NCBI RefSeq assembly: GCF_003584645.1
Contig: NZ_AP017928.1
Location: forward strand, 150,981-214,980
DNA from: Methylocaldum marinum
GTDB lineage: Bacteria > Pseudomonadota > Gammaproteobacteria > Methylococcales > Methylococcaceae
Length of the DNA stretch: 64,000 nucleotides
Direction: 5' to 3'
The translations under genes were made by a program, and so were the position numbers. Below the pieces are notes generated by a model. That model did no database searches and was not told where the DNA came from. It was given only the letters and a program-made list of their open reading frames with translations. Below are positions 43,216 to 51,483 of the stretch, in pieces (the first letter of the stretch is position 1; each line of letters begins with the position of its first letter).

Positions 43216-44973
43216 CTATTCGTAGCCGATGTGCTTCGGCAGCAACGCCAGGGCAAAAGCCAGGACCAGCAACAGAAAGAGAATTCCGGCAACGGCCATG
43301 CTTTCCAGCCAGGCTTGGCCTCGCGCCATGCCTTGGCCTCGCGCCATGCCTTGGCCTATGCGGACCCGGAGAAACTTCCATGTTTGCTGCAACGGCCTGG
43401 CGAATGTTCGGGGCCAGTGGCTTTCGATGGTGTTCCGGACGCTCAGCGCCAGCCGTTCCACCGGGACCAGCAGATCGCCGGCCGGAATCGACAGGTCAGA
43501 ACGAACGAATCGGCGTCCGAACAGACAAGCCAACAGGATGCCGCCGGCGATCGGCCATAGGCTTCCCCAGAGTGTGCCGAGTTCCAGGGCATGTTGGAAA
43601 AATGCCTCCGCCTTCTCGGTGAACACGATCCAGGTGAGGGTCAACACGCCGAGCAGCGCCGGCATCCAGGCCACGATCAAGGCGCGGTTCGCATTGCCGT
43701 GGGTTTGCGTCACGGCTTCCTGCTTGACCAGATAAAGAAAACGTATCAGCAGCAGCGACGTGCCCACCGCCGCCAGGGACAGTGTCCAGCTCAGCCAATG
43801 CTGCAATGCTTCCGGCGTCGCGACGAGGGATTTCTTGAGTGATTCCTTGGCCAGTGCGCCGCTGGTCAACGGAGCGCCCGCCAAGGCCAGCGCGGGGAGC
43901 ACGAGCCCCGCCATGAGCCAGCCGAGTTGCCGTTCGCTGCCGGCGGCCGTCCGCACGACACCCACGCCCAAGAACAAAGCGCCCTTGGCGAGAGCGTGAT
44001 GGGCGGCGTAAACCGTGACTGCTGCCGAGGCCAGCGGCCAGCCGGCCGGCGTCGCCAAAGCGAGTCCCACCGGTACGGAGATAAGTCCCATCTGGCTGAC
44101 GCTCGAATAGGCCAGCACGGTTTTGGAGTCCTTTTGCATCAGGCCTATGGCAACAGCGTAGAATGCCGCGCCGATGCCGGCAGCCATCAATCCGTAGCCC
44201 CAATTCGGAAAGGCAGCCTGTCCCAGCGGCAAAAAGCGCAGCCATCCCAGAAGTCCCGCCTTGATGATGACACCGCTCAGCACGGCGCTGGCGGGCGTGG
44301 GCGCGACCGGGTGCGCCAAAGGCAGCCAGACATGCAGCACCGGAACGCCGACCTTGACCCCGAAGCCGCCGAGAAATAGCGCTACGATCAGATCCCGCAG
44401 CGGCGACAGTGCGACGGCCTTCGGAATGTCGTCGACAAACAGACTGTCCGCCGCGCTGACGCTCAGCAAGAATGCGACCAGCAGCAGGGCTTCCCCGAAC
44501 ATCGCCAGGACCAGGTAGACTCGTCCCGCGCGGCGCGGTTCTTCGCCGCCCTCGTGCACGATCAGTCCGTAGGCGGACAGAGTCATCAGGGCAAAGAACA
44601 GATAAAAGCTCGCAACGTCCCGGGCCAGAATGACACCGAAATTCCCGGCCATGGTGCTCAGAAAAAAACCGGCGAACCTTCGGTGCTTCGAATCGGAGGC
44701 CATGTAAATCCGGGCGTAGGGGCCGGCGATCAGCCACAGCAGCGCGGTGAAAACCAGGAAAATTCGCCCCGTGTGGTCCAGTTCCAGGCGCGTGCCGAGC
44801 AACAGCCAGGGCAGGTCGACCCGGAATTCCGGTACGAGCGTCAGAGCCAGGGCCGGCGCCGCGGCCCAGGGTGCGATGGCGGAAAGTACCCAACGCCCCG
44901 GCGCCATGAATTGTGCCGTCGCCAGGAGCAGCGGCGCGAGCAGCGCGGCGGCCATCAATCCGTCGGGAGTCAT
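43216..44973 (-). CDS. Proton-conducting membrane transporter, NuoL/M-like (third antiporter-type subunit)
   Basis: 585 aa from ATG 44973, overlapping the previous gene by ATGA; the longer open frame upstream is out-of-frame reading of that gene. Many helices with the core of the NuoL/M/N and MrpA/D family: key residues in FYLFFALMTLSAYGLIVHEG (Glu in helix 5 region appears replaced by Ala), GGFGVKVGVPVLHVWLPLAH with the conserved Lys and His, and KDSKTVLAYSSVSQMG. A C-terminal tail holds a duplicated hexapeptide (GQGMARGQGMARGQ, 43315-43355). Last gene of the operon. Likely a proton- or cation-conducting subunit of the same complex. Confidence 0.82.
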   Translation of the reverse strand: MTPDGLMAAALLAPLLLATAQFMAPGRWVLSAIAPWAAAPALALTLVPEFRVDLPWLLLGTRLELDHTGRIFLVFTALLWLIAGPYARIYMASDSKHRRFAGFFLSTMAGNFGVILARDVASFYLFFALMTLSAYGLIVHEGGEEPRRAGRVYLVLAMFGEALLLVAFLLSVSAADSLFVDDIPKAVALSPLRDLIVALFLGGFGVKVGVPVLHVWLPLAHPVAPTPASAVLSGVIIKAGLLGWLRFLPLGQAAFPNWGYGLMAAGIGAAFYAVAIGLMQKDSKTVLAYSSVSQMGLISVPVGLALATPAGWPLASAAVTVYAAHHALAKGALFLGVGVVRTAAGSERQLGWLMAGLVLPALALAGAPLTSGALAKESLKKSLVATPEALQHWLSWTLSLAAVGTSLLLIRFLYLVKQEAVTQTHGNANRALIVAWMPALLGVLTLTWIVFTEKAEAFFQHALELGTLWGSLWPIAGGILLACLFGRRFVRSDLSIPAGDLLVPVERLALSVRNTIESHWPRTFARPLQQTWKFLRVRIGQGMARGQGMARGQAWLESMAVAGILFLLLVLAFALALLPKHIGYE

Positions 44974-46463
44974 GTAAGGTACTCGCGGGCGGCGATCAGC
45001 TTGGCCCAGCCCAGTGGACTGAAGCGGGAGCCCGCGAACAGGCCGGCAGCGAATGCGAGAAACGCGGTCGCCAATGTAGGCACCAGCAGTGTGGGTCGGG
45101 TTTCGAGCTGATCGCGCTCCGCTTTCGGCCATTCTCCGGCGGCGGGCAAAAACCAGATGCGATAGAGGATGGGCAGGAAATAAGCGGCATTGAGCACGGT
45201 GCTGGCGGCGAGCACGCCGACCGCCCAATAGGCCTTCGCCTGTACGGCTCCGAGGCCGAGGTACCATTTGCTGATGAAGCCGGCGATCGGAGGGATGCCG
45301 ATCATGCCCAGGGCCGCCACGGTAAACGCCGCCATCGACCAGGGCATGCGCCGGCCGACGCCGTTCATTTCGCTGATCTTGTGAATCCCCAAGGTCTCGG
45401 CGAGATCCCCCGCGCAGAAGAACAATGTGATCTTCATCAATCCCTGGTGTACCAGATGCACGACGCCGCCGATGGTCGCCAGCGGACCGAGTATGCCGAT
45501 CCCCAGCACGATGTACGACACCTGGCTGACGGTCGAATAGGCCAGCCTCCGCTTGAGGTCGTCCTGCGTCAAAGCCCGGATCGAGCCGTAGACGATGGTG
45601 ACGCCGGCCAGCCAGGCCAGGGGTTCCAGCACCCCCAGCCGGGCCGCGAACTCCACCCCGTACACGTCATAGGCTATGCGCACGATGCCGAAGGCTCCGG
45701 CCTTCACCACGGCCACCGCATGCAGCAATGCGCTCACCGGCGCCGGCGCCACCATGGCCACCGGCAGCCAGCCGTGCAGCGGCACCAGCGCGGTCTTCAC
45801 CCCCAGCCCCGCGATCAGGATCGCGAAAATCGCAAGCAGGGCAGGGTAATGAATCTCCGGGACTCCGGAGAGTACGCCACGTTCGGTGAACTCCACCGAT
45901 CCCGCCAGCTCGTATAGCCAGACCACGCCCACCAGCAGCAGGGCGCCGCCGGTTATCGTGTATGTGAGGTAGACTCGGCCGGCACGCAAGGCCTCGGGCG
46001 TGCCGCGGTGTACCACCAGGGGATAAGTGGACAAGGTCAGCAGCTCGTAAAAAATGATGAACGTGATGAGATCGCCGGCCAGTGCGATGCCCATGGTCGA
46101 GGTCACGCACAGGCTGAAAAAACCGAAAAACCGGCTGCGGTACGGCGAGCCCTCGAGATAGCCGATGGCGTAGATCGTGGTGAGCAGCCACAGCACGGAC
46201 GAAAGGCTCACGAACAACATGCCCATGGCGTCGGCGCGCAACACGAAATCCTGATCGGGCAGCATGGGCAGCCGGGTCTCGAAAAGATACCGATGGAATA
46301 CCCCCCACACCATGACACCCACCAGTAAAAGCTTGGCGATGGCGCCGAGCAGGTTGAGGATCGAGCGGGTACGAAGCTGTTCCTCGCCGACGAATAAGAT
46401 GAGCACCCCGGTCACAAAGGAGCTCAACACCACCAGGAGCGGTAACCATGCCTCGAAACTCAT
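44970..46463 (-). CDS. Monovalent cation/H+ antiporter subunit, MrpA/MrpD NuoL-M-like
   Basis: 497 aa from ATG 46463 (MSFEAWLPLLVVLSSFVTGV), overlapping the upstream stop by ATGA. Core motifs: FIIFYELLTLSTYPLVVHRG with the conserved Glu of helix 5, GLGVKTALVPLHGWLPVAMV with Lys and His, and DDLKRRLAYSTVSQVSYIV. This is the classic proton-translocating module of complex I and Mrp. It probably replaces the N-terminal antiporter half of MrpA, whose C-terminal pieces are encoded separately in this operon. Start of the third of three such genes follows at 44973. Confidence 0.88.
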   Translation of the reverse strand: MSFEAWLPLLVVLSSFVTGVLILFVGEEQLRTRSILNLLGAIAKLLLVGVMVWGVFHRYLFETRLPMLPDQDFVLRADAMGMLFVSLSSVLWLLTTIYAIGYLEGSPYRSRFFGFFSLCVTSTMGIALAGDLITFIIFYELLTLSTYPLVVHRGTPEALRAGRVYLTYTITGGALLLVGVVWLYELAGSVEFTERGVLSGVPEIHYPALLAIFAILIAGLGVKTALVPLHGWLPVAMVAPAPVSALLHAVAVVKAGAFGIVRIAYDVYGVEFAARLGVLEPLAWLAGVTIVYGSIRALTQDDLKRRLAYSTVSQVSYIVLGIGILGPLATIGGVVHLVHQGLMKITLFFCAGDLAETLGIHKISEMNGVGRRMPWSMAAFTVAALGMIGIPPIAGFISKWYLGLGAVQAKAYWAVGVLAASTVLNAAYFLPILYRIWFLPAAGEWPKAERDQLETRPTLLVPTLATAFLAFAAGLFAGSRFSPLGWAKLIAAREYLT

Positions 46464-47956
46464 GGCGCCACCGCCGATGACGCAACGGCTCCGGCGACCA
46501 GGAGCGCGCTTCGTTCCAGCAGGCGAAGCGGAAACACCGCCGACATTCCCAAGGCCAAAGCAATACCCGCCAGAAACAGCGCGGTCAGCGGCATGACCAA
46601 AGGCACGGGATGGAATACGGCGTGTTTCGAGGGCGGCAGGAAGCAGCGCCGGAGCACACGAAAGATATATGCGGCAGAGGTGAGTCCTCCCAGCACCAGC
46701 ACCACCGCCCACCACCACTGGCCGGTGGACAGCGCGGCCGTGAGCAGCAGCCATTTGGCGACGAATCCACCGCTGGGCGGCAGGCCCATGAGACTGACGC
46801 CGGCCGTGGCGAAGGCAAACAGGCTGATCGGCAGGTGCCTGCCCACGCCTTGGAGCCGGTCGATACGGTCTTCGTGGGTGACCTTCAGCATGGCGCCCGC
46901 CGCCAGAAACACCGCCGCCTTGGCCACGGCATGGGAGATGGCCAGATACACGCCCCCGCTCAGGGCGGTCAGGGCGGTGCTGGGCGAAGCGGCGGCCAGG
47001 GGGAAAGTCAGGAACAAATAGCCGACTTGGGTCACCGTCGACCAGGCGATGAGCATTTTCAGTTTTTCCTGGTGAAACGCGAGCCAGGCGCCCGCGAATA
47101 TCGCGATGGTGCCCAGCGTGCCGATGCCTTGTGTGAAGACGTCCGTGAGCCCCGCCGGGAAGACTTCGAACCAAAGGCGCAGAAGCATGTAAAAGGATGC
47201 CTTGATCACCAGCGCCGACAGCAGGGCGCTGACCGGCGGCAACGCGCTTCCGTGCGCCGGTGGCAGCCAGAAATGCAGCGGACAGAGAGCGGTCTTGAGC
47301 AAGAGTCCCACTGTCATCAGGCTTGCCGCCAGGGCGTTTGCGGGTTCCGGGCGTATCAAGCCCGCCAGCCCTTCCAGGGACAAGGTGCCGTAGGCGCCGT
47401 ACAGCAGGGCGAGGCCCATCAAATAGGCCATGGACCCGGCCAGTGCCGCCAGGAGATAGCGGAGTCCGGCCGCGAGCGACTCCCGGTCGCCGGTGAGCGT
47501 GACCAGGCCGACGGCACTCAGGCTGAGCAGCTCCAGGGTCACGTACAGGTTGAACAGGTCCGCCGAAAGAAACACGGCGTTGAGCGCTCCCCACAGAAAC
47601 CACCAAAGCGGCCAGAACCGAGTGCCGGCGCTGTGGTCGTCGGCAAAATAGCCGAGTGCGTAAAGACTGATAAAACTTCCCACCGTCGCGGTCATGGCCA
47701 GCATCATGAAGCTCAGCCCGTCGGCACGGAGATCGATGCCGAGGGGCGCCTGCCAGCCGCCGATCGGATAGCGCAGAAGATCCGCATCGTTCAGGTCCGC
47801 CAGCAGTCCGATCAACGACCACCAGATTCCGGCCAGAGCGGCCGCGAGCAGGGTCCGGCGGGCGCGGCGCCGGAACAGGAAGGACAGGGTTCCCGCCGTC
47901 AGAGGCAGCAGAATCAGAACGGGCATCCAGGGCGAGGCGGAAGATACTTCGCTCAT
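46460..47956 (-). CDS. mnhD: Monovalent cation/H+ antiporter subunit D (MrpD/MnhD)
   Basis: 498 aa, overlapping its neighbours by a few bases on both sides. Fourteen or so helices; DLFNLYVTLELLSLSAVGLV has the key Glu, GLLLKTALCPLHFWLPPAHG the Lys and His, and EKLKMLIAWSTVTQVGYLFL the second Lys. It follows the MnhC gene directly, as in canonical mrp operons (C then D). Function: proton-coupled Na+ or K+ extrusion as part of a hetero-oligomer. Confidence 0.9.
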   Translation of the reverse strand: MSEVSSASPWMPVLILLPLTAGTLSFLFRRRARRTLLAAALAGIWWSLIGLLADLNDADLLRYPIGGWQAPLGIDLRADGLSFMMLAMTATVGSFISLYALGYFADDHSAGTRFWPLWWFLWGALNAVFLSADLFNLYVTLELLSLSAVGLVTLTGDRESLAAGLRYLLAALAGSMAYLMGLALLYGAYGTLSLEGLAGLIRPEPANALAASLMTVGLLLKTALCPLHFWLPPAHGSALPPVSALLSALVIKASFYMLLRLWFEVFPAGLTDVFTQGIGTLGTIAIFAGAWLAFHQEKLKMLIAWSTVTQVGYLFLTFPLAAASPSTALTALSGGVYLAISHAVAKAAVFLAAGAMLKVTHEDRIDRLQGVGRHLPISLFAFATAGVSLMGLPPSGGFVAKWLLLTAALSTGQWWWAVVLVLGGLTSAAYIFRVLRRCFLPPSKHAVFHPVPLVMPLTALFLAGIALALGMSAVFPLRLLERSALLVAGAVASSAVAP

Positions 47957-48270
47957 GATTCCGGCCGAGGATCGTTCGGCAGGCGGGGCTTCCCGGTCAG
48001 GTCGTAAAGGCGCCTGGCCAGAGCCAGTCCGAAGGCGGTAGCGCTGACCGCGACCACGATGCCGGTGAGCACCAGCGCTTCCGAAACCCGGTCCGGCGGG
48101 GTTCCGGCGGTTCGCTGCGGCAGGCCGACCAGGACCAGGAAAACGCCGCTGCCCATGATGTTGAAAGCGATCAGTTTACGCACCGGATGGGCATGAACGA
48201 TGAGTCCGAAGAAACCCAGGGCGAATAAAACGACCCCGACCACGGCGTAAATCAGCCCGCAGGCTATCAT
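47953..48270 (-). CDS. mnhC: Na+/H+ antiporter subunit C (MnhC/MrpC, NuoK-like)
   Basis: 105 aa from ATG 48270 (MIACGLIYAVVGVVLFALGF), overlapping the MnhB stop. Three helices in the NuoK pattern with RKLIAFNIMGSGVFLVLVGL and SEALVLTGIVVAVSATAFGL. Typical length is 110-120 aa. A frame reading further upstream is a shadow over mnhB. Confidence 0.9.
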   Translation of the reverse strand: MIACGLIYAVVGVVLFALGFFGLIVHAHPVRKLIAFNIMGSGVFLVLVGLPQRTAGTPPDRVSEALVLTGIVVAVSATAFGLALARRLYDLTGKPRLPNDPRPES

Positions 48271-49004
48271 GCGCGATCCGCTCTTTCGTCTTCCGCCGCA
48301 CGCTGCGGACCGGAAAACGTGGGGCCTTGCGCGCGCGGGGGCTCCGCGCCGATGAACGCGGTCGCGAGGATGGTCGCGATCGACAAGGTCAGGGCCGATT
48401 CCACCACGAGAATGGCGGTTCCGGCCTTTGCCTCCCGATATTCCAGCAGCCGCGAGCCCTCGAGCAGCGGCAGGGCGGCGATCGCGAGGAATGTGCCGAA
48501 ACCCAGCGCAAGACTTATGCGCAGCCAAGCGTTGGGAGCGCCGAAGCTCGGTACGATGCCGATCAGCCTCAGCAGCACGCCGCCGCCGGCGAGTACCGCC
48601 CCGGCCTGAAATGCCCCGCCGGGGCGGTGGGCGCCCGCCCATAACAGATATCCCGCAACGAGAACGATGAGGGGAACGATCAGGCGACTCAAAGCCGCGA
48701 GCACGGGGCTGGAATCGGGCATGGTGTCGCGCACGGGAGGCGGACCCTCGGGCCGGAATGCCAAGATGCAGAGGATGGCCGACAGCAGCACCGCAATTTC
48801 CAGCAGCGTGTCGTAGCCGCGATAGTTCAGCAGTACGGCCGTCACCGGGTGGCGGACGCCGCTTTCCTGTAGATGCGCATCGACGAGTACGGCCAGCTTG
48901 AAGCCCGGGACGGAAACCGCGGCGATCGAGACGACCAGACCCAGGCCGAGAAGCCAGGCAAGCGCAACGGCTGTCTGCCGGATCGGGCCGGACACCGTAC
49001 TCAT
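48267..49004 (-). CDS. Fused MbhE-like and MnhB/MrpB subunit
   Basis: 245 aa. The first about 85 residues (one helix at 14-34, then HPVTAVLLNYRGYDTLLEIA and VLLSAILCILAF) match the MbhE/MrpA-C-terminal type. The rest is the MnhB domain (VPLIVLVAGYLLWAGAHRPG, GGAFQAGAVLAGGGVLLRLI, TLSIATILATAFIGAEPP). In standard Mrp the first part belongs to the end of MrpA; here it is joined to MrpB. The stop overlaps the mnhC start. Confidence 0.82.
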   Translation of the reverse strand: MSTVSGPIRQTAVALAWLLGLGLVVSIAAVSVPGFKLAVLVDAHLQESGVRHPVTAVLLNYRGYDTLLEIAVLLSAILCILAFRPEGPPPVRDTMPDSSPVLAALSRLIVPLIVLVAGYLLWAGAHRPGGAFQAGAVLAGGGVLLRLIGIVPSFGAPNAWLRISLALGFGTFLAIAALPLLEGSRLLEYREAKAGTAILVVESALTLSIATILATAFIGAEPPRAQGPTFSGPQRAAEDERADRA

Positions 49005-49270
49005 GGCGGGTTCTTTCCTTTACGCCGTCCGGGTTTGCCGGCGATATGCGCCGCCGCATCGAGCAGCAAGGCTCCGGTAAGCCCGGTCCCTATGGCGGTT
49101 TCGGCCAAGGCGACATCCGGCGCGTTCAGCCTTACCCAGGCGAGTGTCATCAAAAGGCCGAAGACGATGAACAAGACCACGGCATTGAACAGGTACGGCG
49201 TCGCGCCGGTCCGCCAGGCAATCCAGACGAGACTTGCCGCCAGCGTGAAATCCAGGATTGCGCCGAGCAT
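49001..49270 (-). CDS. MbhD-like (DUF4040) subunit
   Basis: 89 aa from ATG 49270. Three helices with FTLAASLVWIAWRTGATPYL, AVVLFIVFGLLMTLAWVRLN, APDVALAETAIGTGLTGALL. The PDVALAE motif is diagnostic of MbhD and of the matching part of MrpA/NuoJ. It is another free-standing piece of MrpA. Start overlaps the mnhG stop by one base (TAATG); stop overlaps the next start. Confidence 0.88.
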   Translation of the reverse strand: MLGAILDFTLAASLVWIAWRTGATPYLFNAVVLFIVFGLLMTLAWVRLNAPDVALAETAIGTGLTGALLLDAAAHIAGKPGRRKGKNPP

Positions 49271-49593
49271 TACCGCGGCTCCGGCGAGGCGGGAACGCGG
49301 GGCGGGTGCTCCGAGCGCAAGGTGTGGCGGGCGAGCAGATGACAGGCAGTAGCGCTGGCCGCCAGTGCGAGCAGCCAGATCAGCAGGAGTTTCAAGACCA
49401 CCGCCCAGGATTCGGTTTGCAGCATCAGGCCGACGATGACCAGGCCCAAGCCGAGATTGTCGGCCTTGGTCAGGGCGTGGATTCGGGTGTACGTGTCGGG
49501 AAAGCGCAGCAGGCCGACGGTCCCGGCAAAGAAGAAAAAAATGCCGAGAAACATCGAGACGGCGGAAAGCCAGGGAAGTACGAATGGGTTCAT
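49270..49593 (-). CDS. mnhG: Na+/H+ antiporter subunit G (MnhG/MrpG)
   Basis: 107 aa. Helix 1 FLGIFFFFAGTVGLLRFPDT followed by the family hallmark YTRIHALTKADNLGLGLVIVG and a third helix VLKLLLIWLLALAASATACH. Length and motif are standard for MnhG. Overlaps mnhF by ATGA. Confidence 0.92.
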   Translation of the reverse strand: MNPFVLPWLSAVSMFLGIFFFFAGTVGLLRFPDTYTRIHALTKADNLGLGLVIVGLMLQTESWAVVLKLLLIWLLALAASATACHLLARHTLRSEHPPRVPASPEPR

Positions 49594-49865
49594 GACGGGT
49601 GATCCTTATCGGCATGATCGGAGAACCGCTTAACGAACGCTACGGTCGCAAGCACGGCAAGCAGCACGAAAATAAGGGCAACGTCCCGCAGAGCCGGCAC
49701 GTTCTGGGCCTCGGCCAACAGCAGCAGAACCGCTACGCCGGTAGTGCCGAACAACTGCGCTGCCAGCATGCGATCGGCCGCGTCGGGACCGCGCACGATG
49801 CGCAGCAGTCCGGCAGAGATGTTTAGAAGCAGAAAGCAGGCGAGCGCCAAGTCCAGGTCAGGCAT
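49590..49865 (-). CDS. mnhF: Na+/H+ antiporter subunit F (MnhF/MrpF)
   Basis: 91 aa. Three helices with RIVRGPDAADRMLAAQLFGT, the characteristic GPdaaDRxlA motif of MrpF, and VALIFVLLAVLATVAFVKRF. Overlaps mnhE by 8 bp and mnhG by 4 bp. Confidence 0.92.
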   Translation of the reverse strand: MPDLDLALACFLLLNISAGLLRIVRGPDAADRMLAAQLFGTTGVAVLLLLAEAQNVPALRDVALIFVLLAVLATVAFVKRFSDHADKDHPS

Positions 49866-50358
49866 GAGGCGTATTCCCCGCTTCGTTCAGGGAGAGGGCG
49901 AACAGATCCGCTACCTTTTCCTCCACCGTCCGCAAGGATTCGAAAACCGGCAGCCGATGATCGAGCACATGGACCCGCAACCGATGCACCTCGAGTTCCG
50001 CCACCACGGTTCCCGGCAGCAAGTTGACGGTGTTGACCAGGAGCACGCAGGCCGCCTGGTCGTGCAGGCGCAGGGGATAATCCACGACTTCGGGCGCTAG
50101 CGGCATCCGGGGATGCAAGGCGCGCCGGGCGACATCGATGCCGCCGAGCAGCGAATGCAGGAGAAAAAAGCCGAGGAAGCGCGGTAAGCCGCGCAGGGGT
50201 TTATATCCGGAAGGATTGATGAGAAAACTGGAAACGAGCGCGAGAAAGATGACCGGCACGCCGAAGGTCCAAGCCGAAGATCCCTCCGTCAAGGCCCACC
50301 AGCCTGATGCCAGGAGCCCGGCGCGCCTGAATCCTGATCTGATCAAGGAATCGAACAT
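49858..50358 (-). CDS. mnhE: Na+/H+ antiporter subunit E (MnhE/MrpE)
   Basis: 166 aa from ATG 50358; a TTG seven codons earlier is possible. An N-terminal membrane part (about 30-60, FGVPVIFLALVSSFLINPSG; LPRFLGFFLLHSLLGGIDVA) is followed by the soluble MnhE domain with LLVNTVNLLPGTVVAELEVH and VHVLDHRLPVFESLRTVEEK. The TVNLLPGT motif is diagnostic. First gene of the nine-gene operon, transcribed from the region next to MITE copy 2. Confidence 0.9.
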   Translation of the reverse strand: MFDSLIRSGFRRAGLLASGWWALTEGSSAWTFGVPVIFLALVSSFLINPSGYKPLRGLPRFLGFFLLHSLLGGIDVARRALHPRMPLAPEVVDYPLRLHDQAACVLLVNTVNLLPGTVVAELEVHRLRVHVLDHRLPVFESLRTVEEKVADLFALSLNEAGNTPHA

Positions 50359-50454
50359 GACCTCGACTTTCCATGTCAATGGTGACTCTCATCATATCAG
50401 ATCGACAGGAGCGCTCCACTCTCTTTTGCGACTGCGACCCGGATGCCGGCGTAT

Positions 50455-50713
50455 TCCAAATCGCTTTCAATCAGGAATTAATTCTCGTAGGGAGGGTTAG
50501 GCGCACATCAGCACTGACCGACGGCCGATCACTGCGCGTCGCGTGCGCCGTAACCCACGGAATGGCCTCGAATTGGTGAGTTTCGCAGAGCCTGTCCTGA
50601 GCCCGGTCGAAGGGCCTGTCCTAAGCAAAAAGGAGGGGCTAACGCACCATCGATGGGTTTCGCTTCGCTCTACCCATCCTACGATGAATGTTCGCTCGAA
50701 TGCCGAATGGCAA
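50455..50713 (-). repeat. MITE-like element, full 259-bp copy 2, inverted relative to copy 1
   Basis: Read in reverse it matches 42174-42432 over nearly all positions, including both ends (ATTCGAGCGAACATTCATCG; GATTGAAAGCGATTTGGAA) and the internal GTGATCGGCCG(C/T)CGGTCAGTG. The main differences are at the 24-bp-family unit. It lies about 100 bp upstream of mnhE, so its ends or promoter-like sequence could affect operon expression. Confidence 0.85.
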
Positions 50714-50868
50714 AAAACCGACTTTTGCTACACCCGCCAGCGCCGCTTGCGGCTCCGCACAGGGAATGCGCGGAGTGACTGGGGTGGGGGGAGGGCGATT
50801 CGAATAGGACTTTGCTTTCTTTTTACGCACAGTATCGGCATCGGGGTAACGGACCGTACGGCGCCGGG

Positions 50869-50888
50869 CGGCCCGCATCAGCGGGCCG
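50869..50888 (-). terminator. GC hairpin over the stop of the Nudix gene
   Basis: CGGCCCGC-atca-GCGGGCCG, an 8-bp perfect stem covering the stop codon of the gene 50878-51483. There is no T run, so termination may be weak or Rho-dependent. Position at the end of the NAD operon supports a 3'-end role. Confidence 0.45.
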
Positions 50889-51483
50889 TTCTTGAAGTTT
50901 CGACATTCAGATAAAGAAGTCCCAGGGCGGCGTGTTCGGAACGGAGTACGCCCTGCTGAAGCATGTTCAGCGCTTCGCTCAGGGGAAATGTCGCCAATTC
51001 GATGTCCTCGCGCTCGGCTGCGGAACCTCCGTTCCAGCGCGTGCCCTGGTCGAGGTCCACCACGGCCAACAGGTGGTGTATCAACTCCGTGCAAGCCCCG
51101 GGCGAGCTGTAGGTCGCAAAAATGGGCTGCATGGATTTTGCCCGCAGTCCGGCTTCCTCGAACAGTTCGCGTTCGGCTGCCTGCAGCGGCGATTCGCCGT
51201 CGTCGATCAGTCCCGCCGGCGTCTCCCAAAGAAAGGGTTGTTCGTCGCCCGCCAGGAAAGCGCCCGGTCTGAATTGGCGCGTCAGCAGCACCAGTTGTTT
51301 GTCGGGGTCGTAGGCATGCACCACGACGGCGGGTCGCCGTTTGACCACTTCCCAGATTGCGGTCTGGCTGCCGCCATCGAACCGGGGCTGCTCGATCTTC
51401 ACCCGCGAGAGCCCGAGGAAACCTTGGTGCAGGGACTCTTCGGCGATAATGCGTGCTGCGCCGGGACATTCGCTCTTCTTCAT
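50878..51483 (-). CDS. Nudix hydrolase, ADP-ribose pyrophosphatase-like
   Basis: 201 aa. A complete Nudix box is at about 92-114: GLIDDGESPLQAAERELFEE then AGL, with the REx(2)EE metal ligands. Upstream AVVVHAYDPDKQLVLLTRQF and RPGAF, and downstream FATYSSPGACTELIHHLLAV, match the NudF/ADPRase group. It overlaps nadE by ATGA. Converting ADP-ribose to AMP and ribose-5-phosphate recycles NAD breakdown products and would also remove the probable effector of the NrtR regulator encoded in this locus. Confidence 0.88.
   Translation of the reverse strand: MKKSECPGAARIIAEESLHQGFLGLSRVKIEQPRFDGGSQTAIWEVVKRRPAVVVHAYDPDKQLVLLTRQFRPGAFLAGDEQPFLWETPAGLIDDGESPLQAAERELFEEAGLRAKSMQPIFATYSSPGACTELIHHLLAVVDLDQGTRWNGGSAAEREDIELATFPLSEALNMLQQGVLRSEHAALGLLYLNVETSRTAR

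Noticed and set aside
42782..43381. Minus-strand frame with a short hydrophobic run
   Set aside because: Most of the frame is Pro/Arg-rich shadow that overlaps the end of the antiporter gene; no start signal near the hydrophobic part.
44974..45267. N-terminal extension of the third antiporter subunit
   Set aside because: The upstream 98 codons are out-of-frame reading of the preceding gene; the ATG at 44973 overlaps its stop in the pattern of the rest of the operon.
46464..47822. A 950-codon protein joining an Arg/Gly-rich half to an antiporter subunit
   Set aside because: The first half is a shadow frame over mnhD. The real start is ATG 46463.
42174..50713. Composite transposon built from the two 259-bp repeats
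   Set aside because: The repeats encode no transposase and no target duplication outside the pair can be seen, so only a MITE-like framing is claimed.
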